A stretch of DNA of 64,000 nucleotides from Telmatactis stephensoni (GCA_029948255.1 JALIZF010001734.1:1-64000); one strand, 5' to 3'; shown: positions 36,052-52,449, counted from the first letter of the stretch. Program-made: numbers and translations. The notes: a model not told the origin generated them from the sequence alone.

Positions 36052-36596
36052 CTTCTCAGTGAAAAAGGAGAATATCTGATCACTGGTAATTGATAATAAC
36101 GTGATTACAAACTTAAATAATGTAGATGATTTGTCAATATGTTAACTTTATGAATTTTTCTCTCCAAGATCAGGTTTTTTGAATTTTCGTCAAGCATTAG
36201 CACTTGATGACATTTTTTCTATGTGGCAAATCTTTGCTTAAAAACGTAATAATGTACCCCCCCCCCCCCCCCAAAAAAAAAAATAATTTTAGCACTTTTA
36301 ACAAGAAAACCGGCTTAGTAGGACACGCCATCGATATTTTCAGTCATATCATCACATCAGTTCTATGTAACACATTCATATCATAAGTTCCAGAAGATTT
36401 GAGTGAAACGTCTATGGAATTATATTCTATTGTAGCACACTAACCCTGCTATCATTGCAAATTTATTCGATTCATCTCATTGCAGATTAGATTCCTTATA
36501 AAAATGAGATAGAAAGGAGATACAAGAGTTAAGAAGACAGACAGACAGATATATATAATATACTGATATTTTCTTTTCGATTTATATCCGAATCGA

Positions 36597-37294
36597 CTCG
36601 AGTATATTAAGGCCTGGGTCAATCGCTAATTGTACATATTTTGGATAAAAAAATATTTTGAAGACAAAGAACATCTAAATGAACGTTTTTCTTCTATATG
36701 TTACTAAACTCGACGTCCTTAATTTTTTGAGGATACTTTTAAGATGTCACGTGACCTGATGACGTCACAGTGATCAAATATTGTATTGTAAACTTCAAAG
36801 CAAAATGCGGTCGTGGGTATAACCCCAGTCTTGAAAGTAACCATGCTTAACTATGAGCCTTAATGTGCTTCTAAACAAACAACCCGGAAAACCTGACTAC
36901 AGTTTTGCTTTAGTGAAATAAAGCCCAAAACAGGTCACGTGACTTTTACTTATTTCTTTTAAAAATGGAAAAAACTCAACAATGTAAAGTGGATGACAAG
37001 TTTTTCGGGCTGTACGTTGTGAAGCACATTCAGGCTCACAGTTAAGCATGGTTACCTTGAAGTCTTGAGTAATACCCGCGACCGCATTTTGCTTTGAAGT
37101 TTACAACACAACATTTGATCACTGTGACGTCATCAGGTCACGTGACATCATAAACGTACCCTCAAAAAATTAAGGACGTCGAGTTTAGTAACTTATCGAG
37201 GAAAAAAGTTGATTTAGATGTTCTATGTCTTCAAAATAATTTTTATTCGAATTTTAACTAATTAACGATCGACCCAGGCCTTAATATACTCGAG
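36597..37294. mobile_element. 698-bp foldback element in the 5' UTR intron of gene 3
   Basis: The inverted arms of about 260 bases begin CTCGAGTATATTAAGGCC and include GGTCACGTGAC and TGACGTCA in both. A possible 3-bp duplication CGA flanks it (36,594-36,596 and 37,295-37,297). The gene 2 flank near 28,985-29,005 lacks it. No coding content. Confidence 0.75.
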
Positions 37295-37387
37295 CGAATC
37301 AATACTGTGGGATGACAATATAGGCCGAAAACCTATGCAGTGCTTTGATTAAGTCCGATTGCGCGGCAACCATGTCTTATTCCGCAT

Positions 37388-38873
37388 TATTATATGGCAG
37401 GCCGGTCCGAAGAAAAATGGAAAAATCTGATTGGTTCTCAGAGCGGTCGGAATCCTCCAGTCCGGACCGGCGTTCCGGACCGGCTTTGCTTTCCGGACCG
37501 GCACTGACACTTTTTAACGTTTCTTGGCTATTTTCTCTCGATTTGTTTCGTGTAAAAAGCTAACAGTTGACATGGGTGAAAGATACAGCAAAAAAACAAA
37601 TGGCCATCATGTTAGAATAAACTTTGGACATTTTTTAAAAGATAAAACGACGCCGATCCAGTACAAACACAGTCAATAAACTGGCTGTGTGTAGGCAAAA
37701 AATAATATGCTTGCTATAATTTTCCTAGAAAGTATCTCATGTTTGCATGCTCCAACAGCTGATGAGAAATTTGGTGAAATGGAGATGCATATCCATTAAA
37801 TAGTTGTATAAGCAATTAAGCTAAAACAGATAACAAGCTAGACATAAGCTTACATTACAATCAAACTCACCGAGACATCATACAAAATACGCCTTGAGAA
37901 ATCAATTATCCTTTCAAATATTCTCTTCAGAAAGACTTGTTTTCTCCAGCCATCGTCTTCAAGAGCCACGTAGATTTGGTACCAAAGTGATAATAGACAT
38001 TTTGAGAGAGTCTAGGTGTCAGCTTTAACTTATTTCTTCATTTTAAAACATTCAGTGAAGACCTTTTAGGCGACGATCGAGCAACCAAACTCAACAAATG
38101 TGCAAAAAATGCTGTTTACAGTTCCAAAAAAATTACTTCTAGCCCAATTCACCGATCCCGCATCCATTGTTCTACCTCCGTAGTTACTGTTGCTACGTCG
38201 GACAAGCTAACATGTTTTTTGATGTACAACCTGATACAGGCACCCGATTGCTGAAATTAGTTAAGGTCTTTCTGAGACTGAGTGCATTCTAAAGGAACAT
38301 CAAGAAATCGTGTGATAATATCTAAAACATCTTCGAATTCGAGTTTTGTTGCTCGGACATTTACTATTCCATTGGGAAAACTATCCATTGTTTAGTGGCC
38401 ATTCAAGCAAAGCCGGGATCGGTGTATTACGACAGCTTGAAGTCGGCAAATTGAAGCAAAAGCTATTTTTCTGTCCTTTTTTCTGTCCTTCATTTTAAAA
38501 TCAGCTCAGTTCGAAGCGAAAAGTCACTGAGCTTGCTATTTTATATCAAAGAAGCACAGTGTGAAGACGCGCGCGTCCGCCGTGACAGAAAGCGCGGGAA
38601 TTTTTTGCTAGCTAATTGTTTTGATTTGTTTGGCTAGGACAAAAAACGTTTTTCTAAAGTTTTTTTTTTACTTTAGGTTTTTGGCTATTTTTCTTTGGAA
38701 TGACTCCTAATTTCTTACAAAGTGATATCTTTATTTGCATTGACAATTTCTGTTCCTTGCTGGCTTTAGTGAAACCGGAAGTCAACTGTACGAAGCCAGT
38801 CAAAACCGACGATTTTTTCTTTGTCGAGTTTACCAACGAAAATGTTTTGAAATCGGCTGGTCAGCCATATAAT
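37388..38873. mobile_element. Probable 1.5-kb inverted-repeat element
   Basis: The left end reads TTATATGGCAGGCCGGTC and the right end, inverted, TTATATGGCTGACCAGCC. Everything from here to 39,036 is absent from the otherwise matching gene 2 flank at about 29,075-29,090. No transposase was recognised. The edges may be off by a few bases. Confidence 0.55.
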
Positions 38874-38880
38874 AAATAAG

Positions 38881-39036
38881 TTATTGACCGAGCTTGTTCG
38901 GTCCGGATAGAAGGATATTTGGTCTCGTTCTTTTTTGCGTTTGTACGGACCTCGCCTATCGGCTCGGTCCGTACCTGAACGCAAAAAAGAACTCGACCAA
39001 ATATCCTTCTATCCGGACCTCACGCTCGGTCAATAA
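38881..39036. mobile_element. 156-bp palindromic MITE
   Basis: The arms begin TTATTGACCGAGC and share ATCCTTCTATCCGGACC in inverted order, with a central GCGTT...AACGC part. It sits directly against the right end of the preceding element, suggesting insertion into its flank. Confidence 0.75.
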
Positions 39037-39630
39037 CATATATGTATACAAATATCTATATTGGACAGCACGTCCGTGGTATGAGTTGATGCAAGAATGA
39101 TGTTTGAAAGCATTTAAAATGAACGAGCACCACTTTGCATTGTTCAGCCCTTTTTTAATCTATTCGCTTTCAAATCTACTAATCAAATATTCCCTTTGTT
39201 ATCGGGCGTACTGGCATACAGAATAGGAAACTACTTCAGCGACCGAAAATTAATTGATATAGTTTACAAATATATGTTTGATATTATGGTCAGCACCATT
39301 TAGCCGTAGCTAGCTTGAGAAAGAAATTGTCTATCGATAGGAAGTATAGGAAAATATAAATTTGCACAATATAATTGCGCAAATATATCAAATCCAGTCC
39401 GTATCAGTTGAATTAACAAATCCCACACATCTATTGAACTGTACTAAGTGTTAAAATTAGAGCTGCCAAAGAATTCAGTCTGGCAATTTGTTGCAACGAC
39501 CTCGCTCTATCCAAAAAGTTTTTGTTTCAGATTTCTTTTGATGGTGCTGTGCACATTATCTTTATATTAAAAATTTAAGTAATATACCTTAACATCAGTG
39601 TTCATATAGTGTATCCTAATATTTCCTTAC

Positions 39631-39765
39631 CTCTTATAATCAACTTGTACGACGTTAAGTAGTTTGATTGTTGAACAGCTTTCACTGGAGGTTTTCTCTG
39701 GTTGAAGTATTAACGAGGAATGAGCTTCTACATATCGAAACAACTTCCTCAGCAACTACAAATTT
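39631..39765 (-). other. CTHRC1-like: Putative 5' noncoding exon of collagen gene 3
   Basis: The minus strand ends ATTATAAGAG followed by donor GTAAGG, nearly identical to 29,451-29,590 over more than 120 bases. Gene 3 has an acceptor in front of its ATG. The intron would be about 3.6 kb and contains three inverted-repeat elements. Confidence 0.5.
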
Positions 39766-39871
39766 GAGTAGAAATAGCATTTTTCTTGTTTTAACATGTT
39801 GAGTAAATAGACTGACCACTATTGAACTTAATTGCATTAAGTTGAAGAGAAAACAAACAACTAACTTTTAA

Positions 39872-40229
39872 AGGGGTACTTGCATGAAAATCAAAATAAA
39901 CCAAAATCAAAATTGGAAATGTCTTGAAACTTAGTAAAACCTGTGCGACTCCCAATAATCACCAAAAGCGACATTTTCTTTACATTCAAACGACACAAAT
40001 AGAAATTGTCAAGTATTTTAGCATTGAAGTTGTGAGTAAATGACGTCATTTACTCAACCCTATTGTTATTTTAGATCGACCTTATATCAAAATTGCTCAT
40101 TGATAATGAGCTTGAAATGCAGATTTTTGGGCAGAAGGTAGCGCATAACTGGTAATTTAGCTATACATTCATCTTCAGATGAGAAATAATTAGTTTCCAA
40201 TTTTCATCGATTTTCATCCAAGTGGGCCT
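39872..40229. mobile_element. 358-bp MITE, TTAA target duplication, empty site known
   Basis: The ends are AGGGGTACTTGCATGAAAATC-like and inverted, flanked by TTAA (39,868-39,871 and 40,230-40,233). The paralogue at 29,688-29,700 reads CTTTTAAAAGATC without it. It contains a perfect 22-bp palindrome centred on TGACGTCA near 40,040. Confidence 0.85.
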
Positions 40230-40233
40230 TTAA

Positions 40234-43200
40234 AAGATCCAAATAAAAAAAACAAAAATATATAAAGTAAAAACAAAGAACTACTCGAGCATTCAATTAG
40301 TTAAGTGAAGACCTCACATTAAGCAAAGACGTTTGGATGTAAAATAACTTGAGAACTGACTGACTGATCAGTGTTGAATGAAAATTGCGGAACAAATTAA
40401 AAAACAGCTGTAGTCAGAATTTAGAATGTCGAGTCGGTTAAGAACTATTGAACTGTTAGGAAATATTTATACAAACAATACTTAAGTATGTATAATAGTC
40501 ATGATAAATAGACACAAACTAGCCTGAATATCACAGGCCGTAATTTTTCTCTGCTGCACTATACTCATCATAGAATAACAGAAAAAAGTTCAGCTGAATG
40601 CGTATTCGTATATATACTGAGGTAACAAAACATGGTAGATGTCAAGAAAATGTCATTTTGTGAGATAGCTTTCCCCGTTCACTTTGGGAATAGACGTTGC
40701 TCCAACTATTGTATTGTTTGATCAGAAACTAGTCCCAGTTTCAGTAATTCTAATCGGGGCATCAGTTATCAATAGTTAGTTAGCTCATTTCACATCTCCA
40801 CGATCAGTAGTCTTAATATCAAAATACATCGTCAGGAGTTTGAAAAATTGAATTGTCAGGTAACATCCACAAGGTTTCCTTCTATTTTACGACTTGTGTC
40901 TCCGATGGTTGATATTTATTCCGGATCCTGCACGGAAGGGTACACCTCTTTGTCATTTTAGGTTCCTGCTTGGAATTACTTCTTGTATCTTCAAATGACA
41001 GATTTTCCAAAATTGAAAAATAAATAAATGAATGAATATTAAAGATATATAAAAACAATTACAAAAAGTGAAATAATAATATGACAAATCAAAAAACAAA
41101 ACAAAAAACAAAAAAACAAAGACAAAAACAAAAACAAAACAAAAAACAGAATAATAAAATGACTAAGAATAGAATCGGGCAATAAAATGACAATTCAAAG
41201 ACAAATTAAGGAGTACATTAATTCTTAAAGAGCATGAATAACTATCGGTGAAAACCGAGTCGCCATCGTTCCGAGCCGTGTTTCAGAGTACTTTGGTTGA
41301 CCATCATTGATCGTGTTACCCAATCAACAAATAAAACCACAACAAACAAAGTGGGTCTTTTTTAAATTGATTGGCACCCTCTACTTGAGTCTAGCTAACG
41401 CTTTCATGGTTTATCACTTTGCACTCGTCTGTATTGGTCTTAAAGTGGGAATCATGTAATATTAAATTTTGCGCTGCAGCTGTTATATGTGGATGAACTA
41501 TATATATGATAAAACAATCTTTATATCTCTTTTAAAATATAATTTATAACTTTGTTTGGACAAAATTAAAAATGCGTACACAACTATCATGCGTATGACA
41601 AATCAAGAATCGACGTATTTATACATGTGCTTTACTGTAGCTTTGTTTTTTTCCAATGATGATATAAAAATATTCCTTTTTTCATTATATATCAGTAATC
41701 TAGTAAAGAATAAAACCAAATACTAATGGAAATTAAATAAACTGAAGGTTAGCAGTAAGACTGATTCAAAACTGAACCTGACACTAACACAAAAAACAAA
41801 AATCAATTAGGTATAGCTAGGTAAAGAGGAAAAGCTTTTTGCGTGTATGAACATGTTATATAAAAATAGACTGATAGTTTGATCATTGAATAACTCAATG
41901 CAACCATGCATGTCAATTAAGTCAACTGTCAGATCAAAAGAACTAATTGAACAGCTATGGAAGGGGTATGGAAGAGGGAATTGTTGAAGGTTGAGCTCAT
42001 ACATCTCAATATATACACTCGCGTGGTGCAGTGCGATACGCTTCATCAGTGAAACAACCCTCATCCTTAACTTGTTCAATCCATAGAATGTGATTGTTTC
42101 CCTACCCTCTTTAGTTAGGCCAAATTAAAAAATAAATATAATTCATACCCTAATATAGACGTCCAAAAGGTCGAAATAATGAATTCATAAACGCTCAAAA
42201 CAACTGACAAATTAAATGTGGTGCACTGCAGATACAGGAGTTTCCTTCTCTATATACCTTTTGGCTACTCATTCTGTCCATTTTTATCAAATCTGACCTA
42301 GACATGTACACATCCTATCGACATTCGATTTTAGACTGCCGACTTCATTGACTCGGATTACTGAGGTTTTGATTTCGTACCTTACTGTTAGACAATTTAA
42401 AAACTGCTTTTTACTAGTTCTGAAACTCTCCTTTCAAGGTGGCTTTCATTATTTTTATGCACTTTTCTTGGACTTTAATTCGCCTTAAATATTGGCTCTT
42501 CTCAAATTAAAAGAACAGCCAATATCTAAGGTGAAAGCCCAAGAAAAATAGAAATAACTACTTTTTATTTGAAAATATCTCTTCCTCGCTTTTCAGACCA
42601 TCGATTAATACTGTTTCGTGGTTCTGTTCTGTGTTATTTATAAATAAAATCATTCCACTAAACGTTGTCCATCAACATTAATTATACAAATGAAAAACTG
42701 TTATGTGCTGACAGCGGCGGATCTAGAATTTTTGAAAGGGGGCACCATCTTACAGAACACGTTGGTGGGGGGTTAGCTTCCTTAACCCCCCCCCCCCCCC
42801 TTCTAAAGTAAATGATAACATCGCAGGGCTGTAGCAAGCAATGAAATTTTGAATGGCTAAAAACCTATACTATGACTAAACGTTTTCTTTAATTTGTTAA
42901 AATGGATTGGAATGAAAGTAGTTAAGTATTGATTTTTTTAGTTTTAACTACTTTTTTGAAAAATTTTTTGAACGATGTGTTGCCAAGTTAATTCTTGGTG
43001 TGTTTTCAAAATATAGTTTCCGGCCGGGATATTTTCTGTAATCGCCCACGGGCATTATACGGGGGGATCTCGTCCGTCAAATAGCCAATCAGAGCGCGCG
43101 AATTCACCGGAAGTAGTCTGTGCCATATAATAATTCTTCGTACGTCTGAGATTGGTGGTGACTGGGGAGGTCCCTGTGTGCGTTTAGTAAAAGGGATATT

Positions 43201-43900
43201 TTTATGTAGATATAAAGTCGAACCTTTCGTAATCGACCACCAAAAACACCACAGGGGGTCATACGGAAACTGCAAAAAATTTACTCCCATCAATTCTCCA
43301 TGTAAGAGTCATTTATATTTTACAGTAATAAGAGAGTTTTCTCAGCTTGGTACTGTATTAAAAACATTTACCGATGTATTATGAGGAACTCGCATTAAGA
43401 GAGATGGGGTTATTTACTCTCTAGTAATTGCATCGGATGGAGGAAGCCAGGTAAAAACAAAAGAAAATGACAATTAGCGGCTGTAGAACTGGTCGCGGTT
43501 CATTTCGGGAGATACCCTTTACAGTGATTGTAATTTTTTTGGAAATTTTAGAATTTCTAAAAAACTAGTCGCACATGCAAGCGAGGTTGTTGCAAGTGGA
43601 GGTTTGATTATATTCCATTTTAAAACAATTCATCATCGAACCGTGTTCCCGCCTACACAGAAACACAAAATGTAGGCTTCCAGTGTAGAGAGTTTTTTTT
43701 ATAAAATATGAGTTTTATAAAGAGTGGTTCATAGGGCGAGTCTTTTTGCTGCTTTGCTTGTCTTGCTGATCTGAATGACAGCCGGACTCACTTTCATGCA
43801 CTGCATTATGAAATTCAAATTTTTACTGTATGTTTACTTACAGTTTCTAGTTTAATGCAAATGTATAGGTAACGCAATTATTGTGTGCTATTCTTGTCAA
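40234..43900. other. Duplicated flank and unique sequence; no gene seen
   Basis: 40,234-42,680 is the partner of 29,700-32,750. 41,090-41,160 is an A-rich CAAAAA tract. An imperfect hairpin lies at 42,465-42,550. 42,715-42,800 is a transposon-like remnant with a C homopolymer. 43,110-43,175 resembles 5,350-5,407, extending the similarity of the gene 1 and gene 4 downstream flanks. ORFs here (41,807, 43,006, 43,178) have no recognisable domain. Confidence 0.5.
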
Positions 43901-44236
43901 TAAATAAAACAGTGAGCTGGATAACCTGCTAATAATGTGAATTCATGGCACCTATTGACTAGAGATGGTGTCTGAAAAGATTTGAAATGATGCATATCAT
44001 TTGTTACATGCAACTAATTCTTTTTAGTAGTGTTTTGTTGTTATTAGTATCATGGTCTATCCTTTAGTACTCGTCATGATGTTGGTTTGTTATTCTCTTC
44101 AGTGTTTTGATAAAGTTCATTAACACAACAAGTTCATTTCAATCATTCATTTCTTTAATTCATCCCATCACCTTACTACAGCATCAAGACATTAACCTAT
44201 TCTAAATTCTCAATTACATCAGTTGATTTATCCAGG

Positions 44237-44409
44237 GCAGTTTTCCAGCGCCCTTCAATCATTATTCACTTCTTCTAATTATCACTACAATAATAATTAA
44301 TAGCATAAAAACGACTGAACTTATCCAATCATTTTGTAAGCTATCATTGTTGTAGTGATAATCAGACCAAGTGCCTAGTGACTAATGATTAAAGGTCACT
44401 GGAAAACTG
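44237..44409. repeat. Inverted-repeat element in the 3' UTR of gene 4
   Basis: Orthologous in position to the copies behind genes 2 and 3, with a few small insertions in the loop. A conserved minus-strand ATTAAA lies just outside at about 44,155. Confidence 0.6.
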
Positions 44410-44446
44410 TTCGAGATAAATATTAAAGCGAATGATGAATGGCAGG

Positions 44447-47499
<3,053 letters not shown>

Positions 47500-49240
47500 T
47501 TTCTACATGAATTGATAGTAAAAAACATGCATGAGGAAAAATTGTCATCATTAATTCATATATCAGATTTGTGCTTTTGTGCAATGACTTTTTTCATTCC
47601 AATAACAAAAAGCATGAAAACTAGGCAGGCAAATATCTTTTTTTTTTTTTTTTTTTTGCAACGAGACGATTATTCAAGTCATTCAAGAGGGGAGATTATT
47701 TTGGCTTCCGGCAAGTCTTAATTCTATTAACTTCAACTCATGTGACTGATTTACTGTGATTCACCTATTATTAATTGCTATTGTTGTATCTTGATCATAT
47801 GATGTTACCCTTCCAATGGTCAAAACTTTAGCGGGGAGGGGGAGGGGCGGTTATTTGAGCAGGGCTGATTGATTAAGCAATTACTTTGTTCGAGTATTTT
47901 GAGCAATGTTTTGGCAGACATCAAAGAAGGTCTAACAATAGATCATTGACCTTGTCCATGCATAACGTAGTTTGTCTTTTGAAAAGAAATAAAATCGCAA
48001 TAAATACAAACACAAGACTGCTGTTTGCAAAGCAGAAAACAACTAAAAATATACAAATATACAAAATACACGATTTTTCATAAAATAAACAGAGATTGAG
48101 CAATCAACGATTCTTATTTTCTTTCGAGCTATCTTTAGAGAAATAAAGACGACAACATTTTAGTTTGCAATACGTATCTAACAGCTAGACTTGGTACCTA
48201 ACGAATTCGTGCATTTAAGGTGGCTCGACTGGGTGTTGTTTGAGGCGCACCTCCGCTGTATAATCGCAATATAGTAAAAGCAATTTCTCCAATCAAACAA
48301 ATAAAGAGTATGTCAACAAAATGAGCTCAAAAGGAGATGTTTCTGAGTTCTTTAAGTAAGATGTTTGGCCAAGTGAAGTAAATGCTTAATATTAATTACT
48401 TTTTTGGTGCGTAAAAGTTCAAGCGCGTTTTTATTCGAAAACGCTTCCATAGAAATCTTTTAAACAAAGTAACGGCGGAGAACTTCATCTGATTCTATGA
48501 ACCAATAAACGCGATTTTGTACAAAGCTTTAGTTTGTTTAAAATTTTCATGTTTGTGAAAACCGAAATGCCGTCACTATAAATTATTGGTGGTTCCAATC
48601 ATAATAATATAAACCTCAAAACAAACTTGAATCTATCCCTAGACGTGCATTTTTTGAAATCTAATTTTGGTCGCGACGCATTTTGCGATCAGACAGCGGA
48701 GTGGGCCTCCAACAAAACCCAGTCGAGCCACCTTCTTCATGAAGGCTTTCCTGTGTACATGTTCTAGTACAGCAAAATTCTTTTTTCATTTACTTGGCAA
48801 ATTGGAATTAAAGTATCTCTTGGCTATTGTTTTGCGCGTTTGTGATTGGAAAAAATCTTTTAGTTCAAATAAAAGAAACTTTGTCTGAAAACAGGGGTTT
48901 TGGAGATTTTCTTTATAAAATGTGATCCATAGTTAAAATATATTATCAGTCTAAAAACCCGGCAAGACTTCTTTATGTGGGGAAGCTAGTTGAATTAAAT
49001 TATTGGCCGAGAACAAAAGAAGAATGCCTAGTACCTGTTATAATTACTCGGAACATTACTTAAATGGATAAGAAATTAAAATGATGGTTTTACGCTACCT
49101 GCAACTGGTTAATTTCCGGGATCCCCGAGAATTGCCGAGACTCTTTTTTATTCAAAACTGATGTCTTCTATCATCTATGGGTGTTACTCTCATGGATTCG
49201 ATTAAATACAATATGCAACCTGAGACCAACGTTTTCTTAC
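47500..49240. other. 5' UTR intron of gene 4 and start of the right-hand duplicate block
   Basis: 47,640-47,660 is a poly-T run. From 47,885 the sequence matches base 20 onward of the window. The element at 48,219-48,733 interrupts it. No gene is seen. Confidence 0.5.
48219..48733. mobile_element. 515-bp MITE, GGTGGCTCGACTGGGT termini
   Basis: The two ends are inverted copies over at least 18 bases. The matching sequence at about 492-498 is uninterrupted. TTAA is present on the left (48,215-48,218) but not on the right, so the target duplication has decayed or been lost. The terminus resembles that of the 1.8-kb foldback at 3,262. Confidence 0.7.
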
Positions 49241-49385
49241 CTCTTTAGTCAAGTTGTACGATGATAACTTTGCGGATTTGATCTCTACAAGTGCAGTTCT
49301 CTCTGGAGTTCCTCTCTGTAGAAAGTATCAACGAGAAGTGAGCTTGTCCAACCTTACGGAACAACTTCTTTTGGTTAGTAATGAA
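49241..49385 (-). other. CTHRC1-like: Putative 5' noncoding exon of collagen gene 4
   Basis: The minus strand ends GACTAAAGAG followed by donor GTAAGA, almost the same as 941-1,090. With the acceptor in front of the gene 4 ATG it defines a 1.74-kb leader intron. Confidence 0.5.
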
Positions 49386-49807
49386 TCTGAATAGGAAAAC
49401 CCCATTTTCTTGTTCTCACATGTTGGGTTAATAGACTGACTAATATTGAATCTGATCATTGAATCTGACTGACCAATAAGTAAAGAAGACAAAAGTGTAG
49501 TACTTCAAATAGGTTGCACCAAGCAGTCTGATTGCAGGTGAATAAACAGTTTTAAATTAACAGCATGGTTGGTAGTCTAATGGTAAATGATTTGTTTATA
49601 GTGGACGAGCACTTCGCTATACAGCTAGTTTTCAGGTACTCCACTGTACTCTTATACACATTACTACCACTACGTCCTAATACTCTATGCATACAACTCT
49701 CAGCTGCGCTCACTAATTTGTTTTCACTAATGGAGGAAAACCGAAGGACGCGGAGCAAAACAGTCGAAGCGCGGGTGAGAACGAACTACAAACTCAAGTC
49801 ACATGTG

Positions 49808-49886
49808 ATGCCCCATCTGGAAATCGAACCCACAAGACCACATGCAGTGTGACAGACCGGCGATCTGACCGCTTGTCCACCCTTGT
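49808..49886 (-). repeat. tRNA-derived SINE head, second copy
   Basis: Same A box and B box arrangement as at 1,541-1,616, with substitutions (for example TGGACAAGCGGT in the A box). It was inherited through the segmental duplication. Confidence 0.6.
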
Positions 49887-50201
49887 GTTTTTTAAGATAC
49901 GTTCACATTAACCCAGATAAATTTGAAAAGGTATCTTTTTATAAACCGTTGTGAACGGCTAGCACGAAGTGACAATAAAGCATCAAAAAGGGCCATAGTT
50001 ACCGCTTGTTACTAACTTTCCTCGTGCGTGTTGTACATTTTCACTTGACCTGATGATGGACGCTCTGTCTGAAAGCTTGGTGCGCAAATGAAATAAATCT
50101 AACGTGGTTGAAACTGTGATTTCTGTAGAAATGGATACTCCCACGTACAATAGTATTCTTAATCTGAAATCTTTTCGCTCTCTTTAAAAATATCTTAATT
50201 A

Positions 50202-50392
50202 CGATTGAAAATCGAGTAATCAGGCATAGTTAAAGTTTTTGACGTTTCGATCGCGCTACTCTTCATCAGTTGAATGCGGGCATCTAAATCTACATGCCCG
50301 TATTCAACCGATGAAGATCGTACGTAGTAGCTCGATCGAAACGTCAAAAACTTTAGGTATAAAACAATCAGTGACAACCCCAAAGATGAATT
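50202..50392. mobile_element. 191-bp insertion flanked by 12-bp direct repeats
   Basis: ATATCTTAATTA is present at 50,190-50,201 and 50,393-50,404, and the paralogous site at about 1,922-1,940 has no insert. Inside, GTTTTTGACGTTTCGATCG is mirrored by its inverse (about 50,229-50,355) around a short loop with a second small palindrome. Confidence 0.65.
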
Positions 50393-51336
50393 ATATCTTA
50401 ATTAGGTTATCTATAATTTTGCTTTGACAAAATTAAGAATGCCCCTTTTAAACTCTGTTTTGATTTTGTCAAATGTAATATGAAAATGTCCCTCGCTTTT
50501 CAGTATTGTATAATAAAAACTATTCCTTTCCACAGAACATGCTCTGGAAAGGATCATCAAGTATCATCTTAGAAACTGAAGGTTGCTAAAATAAGATAGA
50601 GTGGTTTATGATTAAACTGACCCTGGCACAAACAAAAATTCCGAAAAATAAAAATCAATTAGTTGGGTAAAGAGGAAAAGCTTTTTACGTGTATGAACAT
50701 GTTGCATAAAAATAGACTAATAATTTAATTAAATATACCACGTCAAGAAATCTTTTAGGTTTTCGGTTGGAAGAACTAATCAAATATCCACTCTAGAAGA
50801 TATTAATGCATGTCGAGAACAATATACTGACATACACAGGGGAGGTTGGGGGAGGAGGTTCTCCATATTTGGGTGGGGGTATGTGGCACGCCTATGAGAT
50901 GAAACCGTTACCACCCCCCCCCCCTCCCCTTTAAAAAGTATTGTTTTGTTGTCCTTTTTCGGGCAAAAATTTAAGGCCAAAAAAAGTAAAACGCTGTTTC
51001 ATACAAAAACGCTGAAACCCTTGGCGTTGCACAGTGTATTCCCTGTCGGGATCAGTATATACCTTATGGTTGGTTACACTGTCCACTTCTATAGATCTCG
51101 ACTTACCTAGCTAATACATCTCATCGATACTGGGTTTTAGGATGTTGACCTGATTATGGACCTGTTCGTTGGATTTGTCAAAGCAAAATTATGATATAAA
51201 GTCATCAGTTTATTAAAAGCACAAAATAAAGCTAAAAGAGCAGGTCGGTCTGTACGTCTGATTGACATTACGCTCGTGGTAATACAAGAAATCCGATCGC
51301 AACAAAAACTGTCAAAACCGGAAAGCCAACTAAGGC

Positions 51337-51654
51337 CCCCCCACCCCCGGGGGGGGGTACTCCTTCCAGTTTTGGGTAAGGATGTGCCGCTGAGCCCCTC
51401 GAACCCTGACCCTGTTCCAGAGCAAAATTTCCAAAATTGATACCCTGTTCCAGAGTAAATGCCTGCCTCATTTCATTGCTTCCGGCCAAGTTGACGTGTC
51501 GTTAACCCCTTTTAATTTAGCCGGCCCGGCCTTTTAGACGAACTTTGTTAAATAGATACCCTGTTCCAGAGAGTAATTACGATTTTTATATACACTGTTC
51601 AAGAGTAAAATCGCTGAAAACCCTACCCTATAGGGGAGTACCCCCCCCCCCCGG
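51337..51654. mobile_element. 318-bp MITE with homopolymer ends, second copy
   Basis: The ends carry GGGGGGTACTCC and its inverse. The flanks ACTAAGGC (51,329-51,336) and ACTAAAGC (51,655-51,662) are an 8-bp duplication with one mismatch. Internal phrases of the type ACCCTGTTCCAGAG recur about four times. Confidence 0.75.
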
Positions 51655-52449
51655 ACTAAAGCCACTTACGGTAACGCGTTATACCGAAGTAATTATAAAG
51701 AGCAAGGATGAAGGATGACCAGTTGGTTGGTGTGCGTCCTTCAGTACGAGAGGTCCGCAGTTCGATATATATACCCAATGACCTCTTATCCTTGTTTTAA
51801 CTTCTTTCCTTTCCACGTGCGTAGCTTTAATTAGCTTTAAACACCCGTGAAACGGAGCACTGATGGAGAGAGGGGGTAATCGGAGTGCACTGCCGACCTC
51901 AAGTTTCTTAGTCAAGTTGTGACTATTACGAGCTATCGGTGTGAAATAAGTACTCTTTACCTTTTACGGCCTTTAAAGAATTGAAATTACCGAGAAATCT
52001 AGCTGACAACGACTCGAAACAGCATCACCGCAAATACCAATGCCCAACTCCCTCTCCCCAAGAAGCACAAAGATTGTAAATTAAAGACGCATACATATCG
52101 CATATGATACCGTTGATATTTTCGTTTTCATACATATAAATGTATGATCCATCGAGTGTGTAACTCGTAGTGACTACAATCATGGACATATCTGTTGGTA
52201 CATTTAACCTGCTTGCTTGAAAATATTTGTAGTTGGATATTTGAGCCCTCCCCCTTCCCCTCCAAGCAATATTGCCCCAATTTTGGTCGCCCGGGTCGTT
52301 TGACGGTGCTCAAAACGTGGTGCAACATTGTCTGAGGGAAGAGAGGGGAGTATCACAATTTCACGCGCGCGATTAATGAATTTGGAGTTCCTGTTCCAAA
52401 CCAATACGTCACTGATTGTAGCTCGGCAAAAATTCCCGTCTTGTGTTCG

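Larger units (their letters stand above)
49386..52100. repeat. Rest of the right-hand duplicate block
   Basis: Matches 1,090-3,000 with insertions at 50,202-50,392 and 51,337-51,654. This is intergenic between gene 4 (minus) and TKFC (plus), which are head-to-head. No gene is seen; ORFs at 49,565 and 51,268 overlap the SINE or repeats. Confidence 0.7.
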
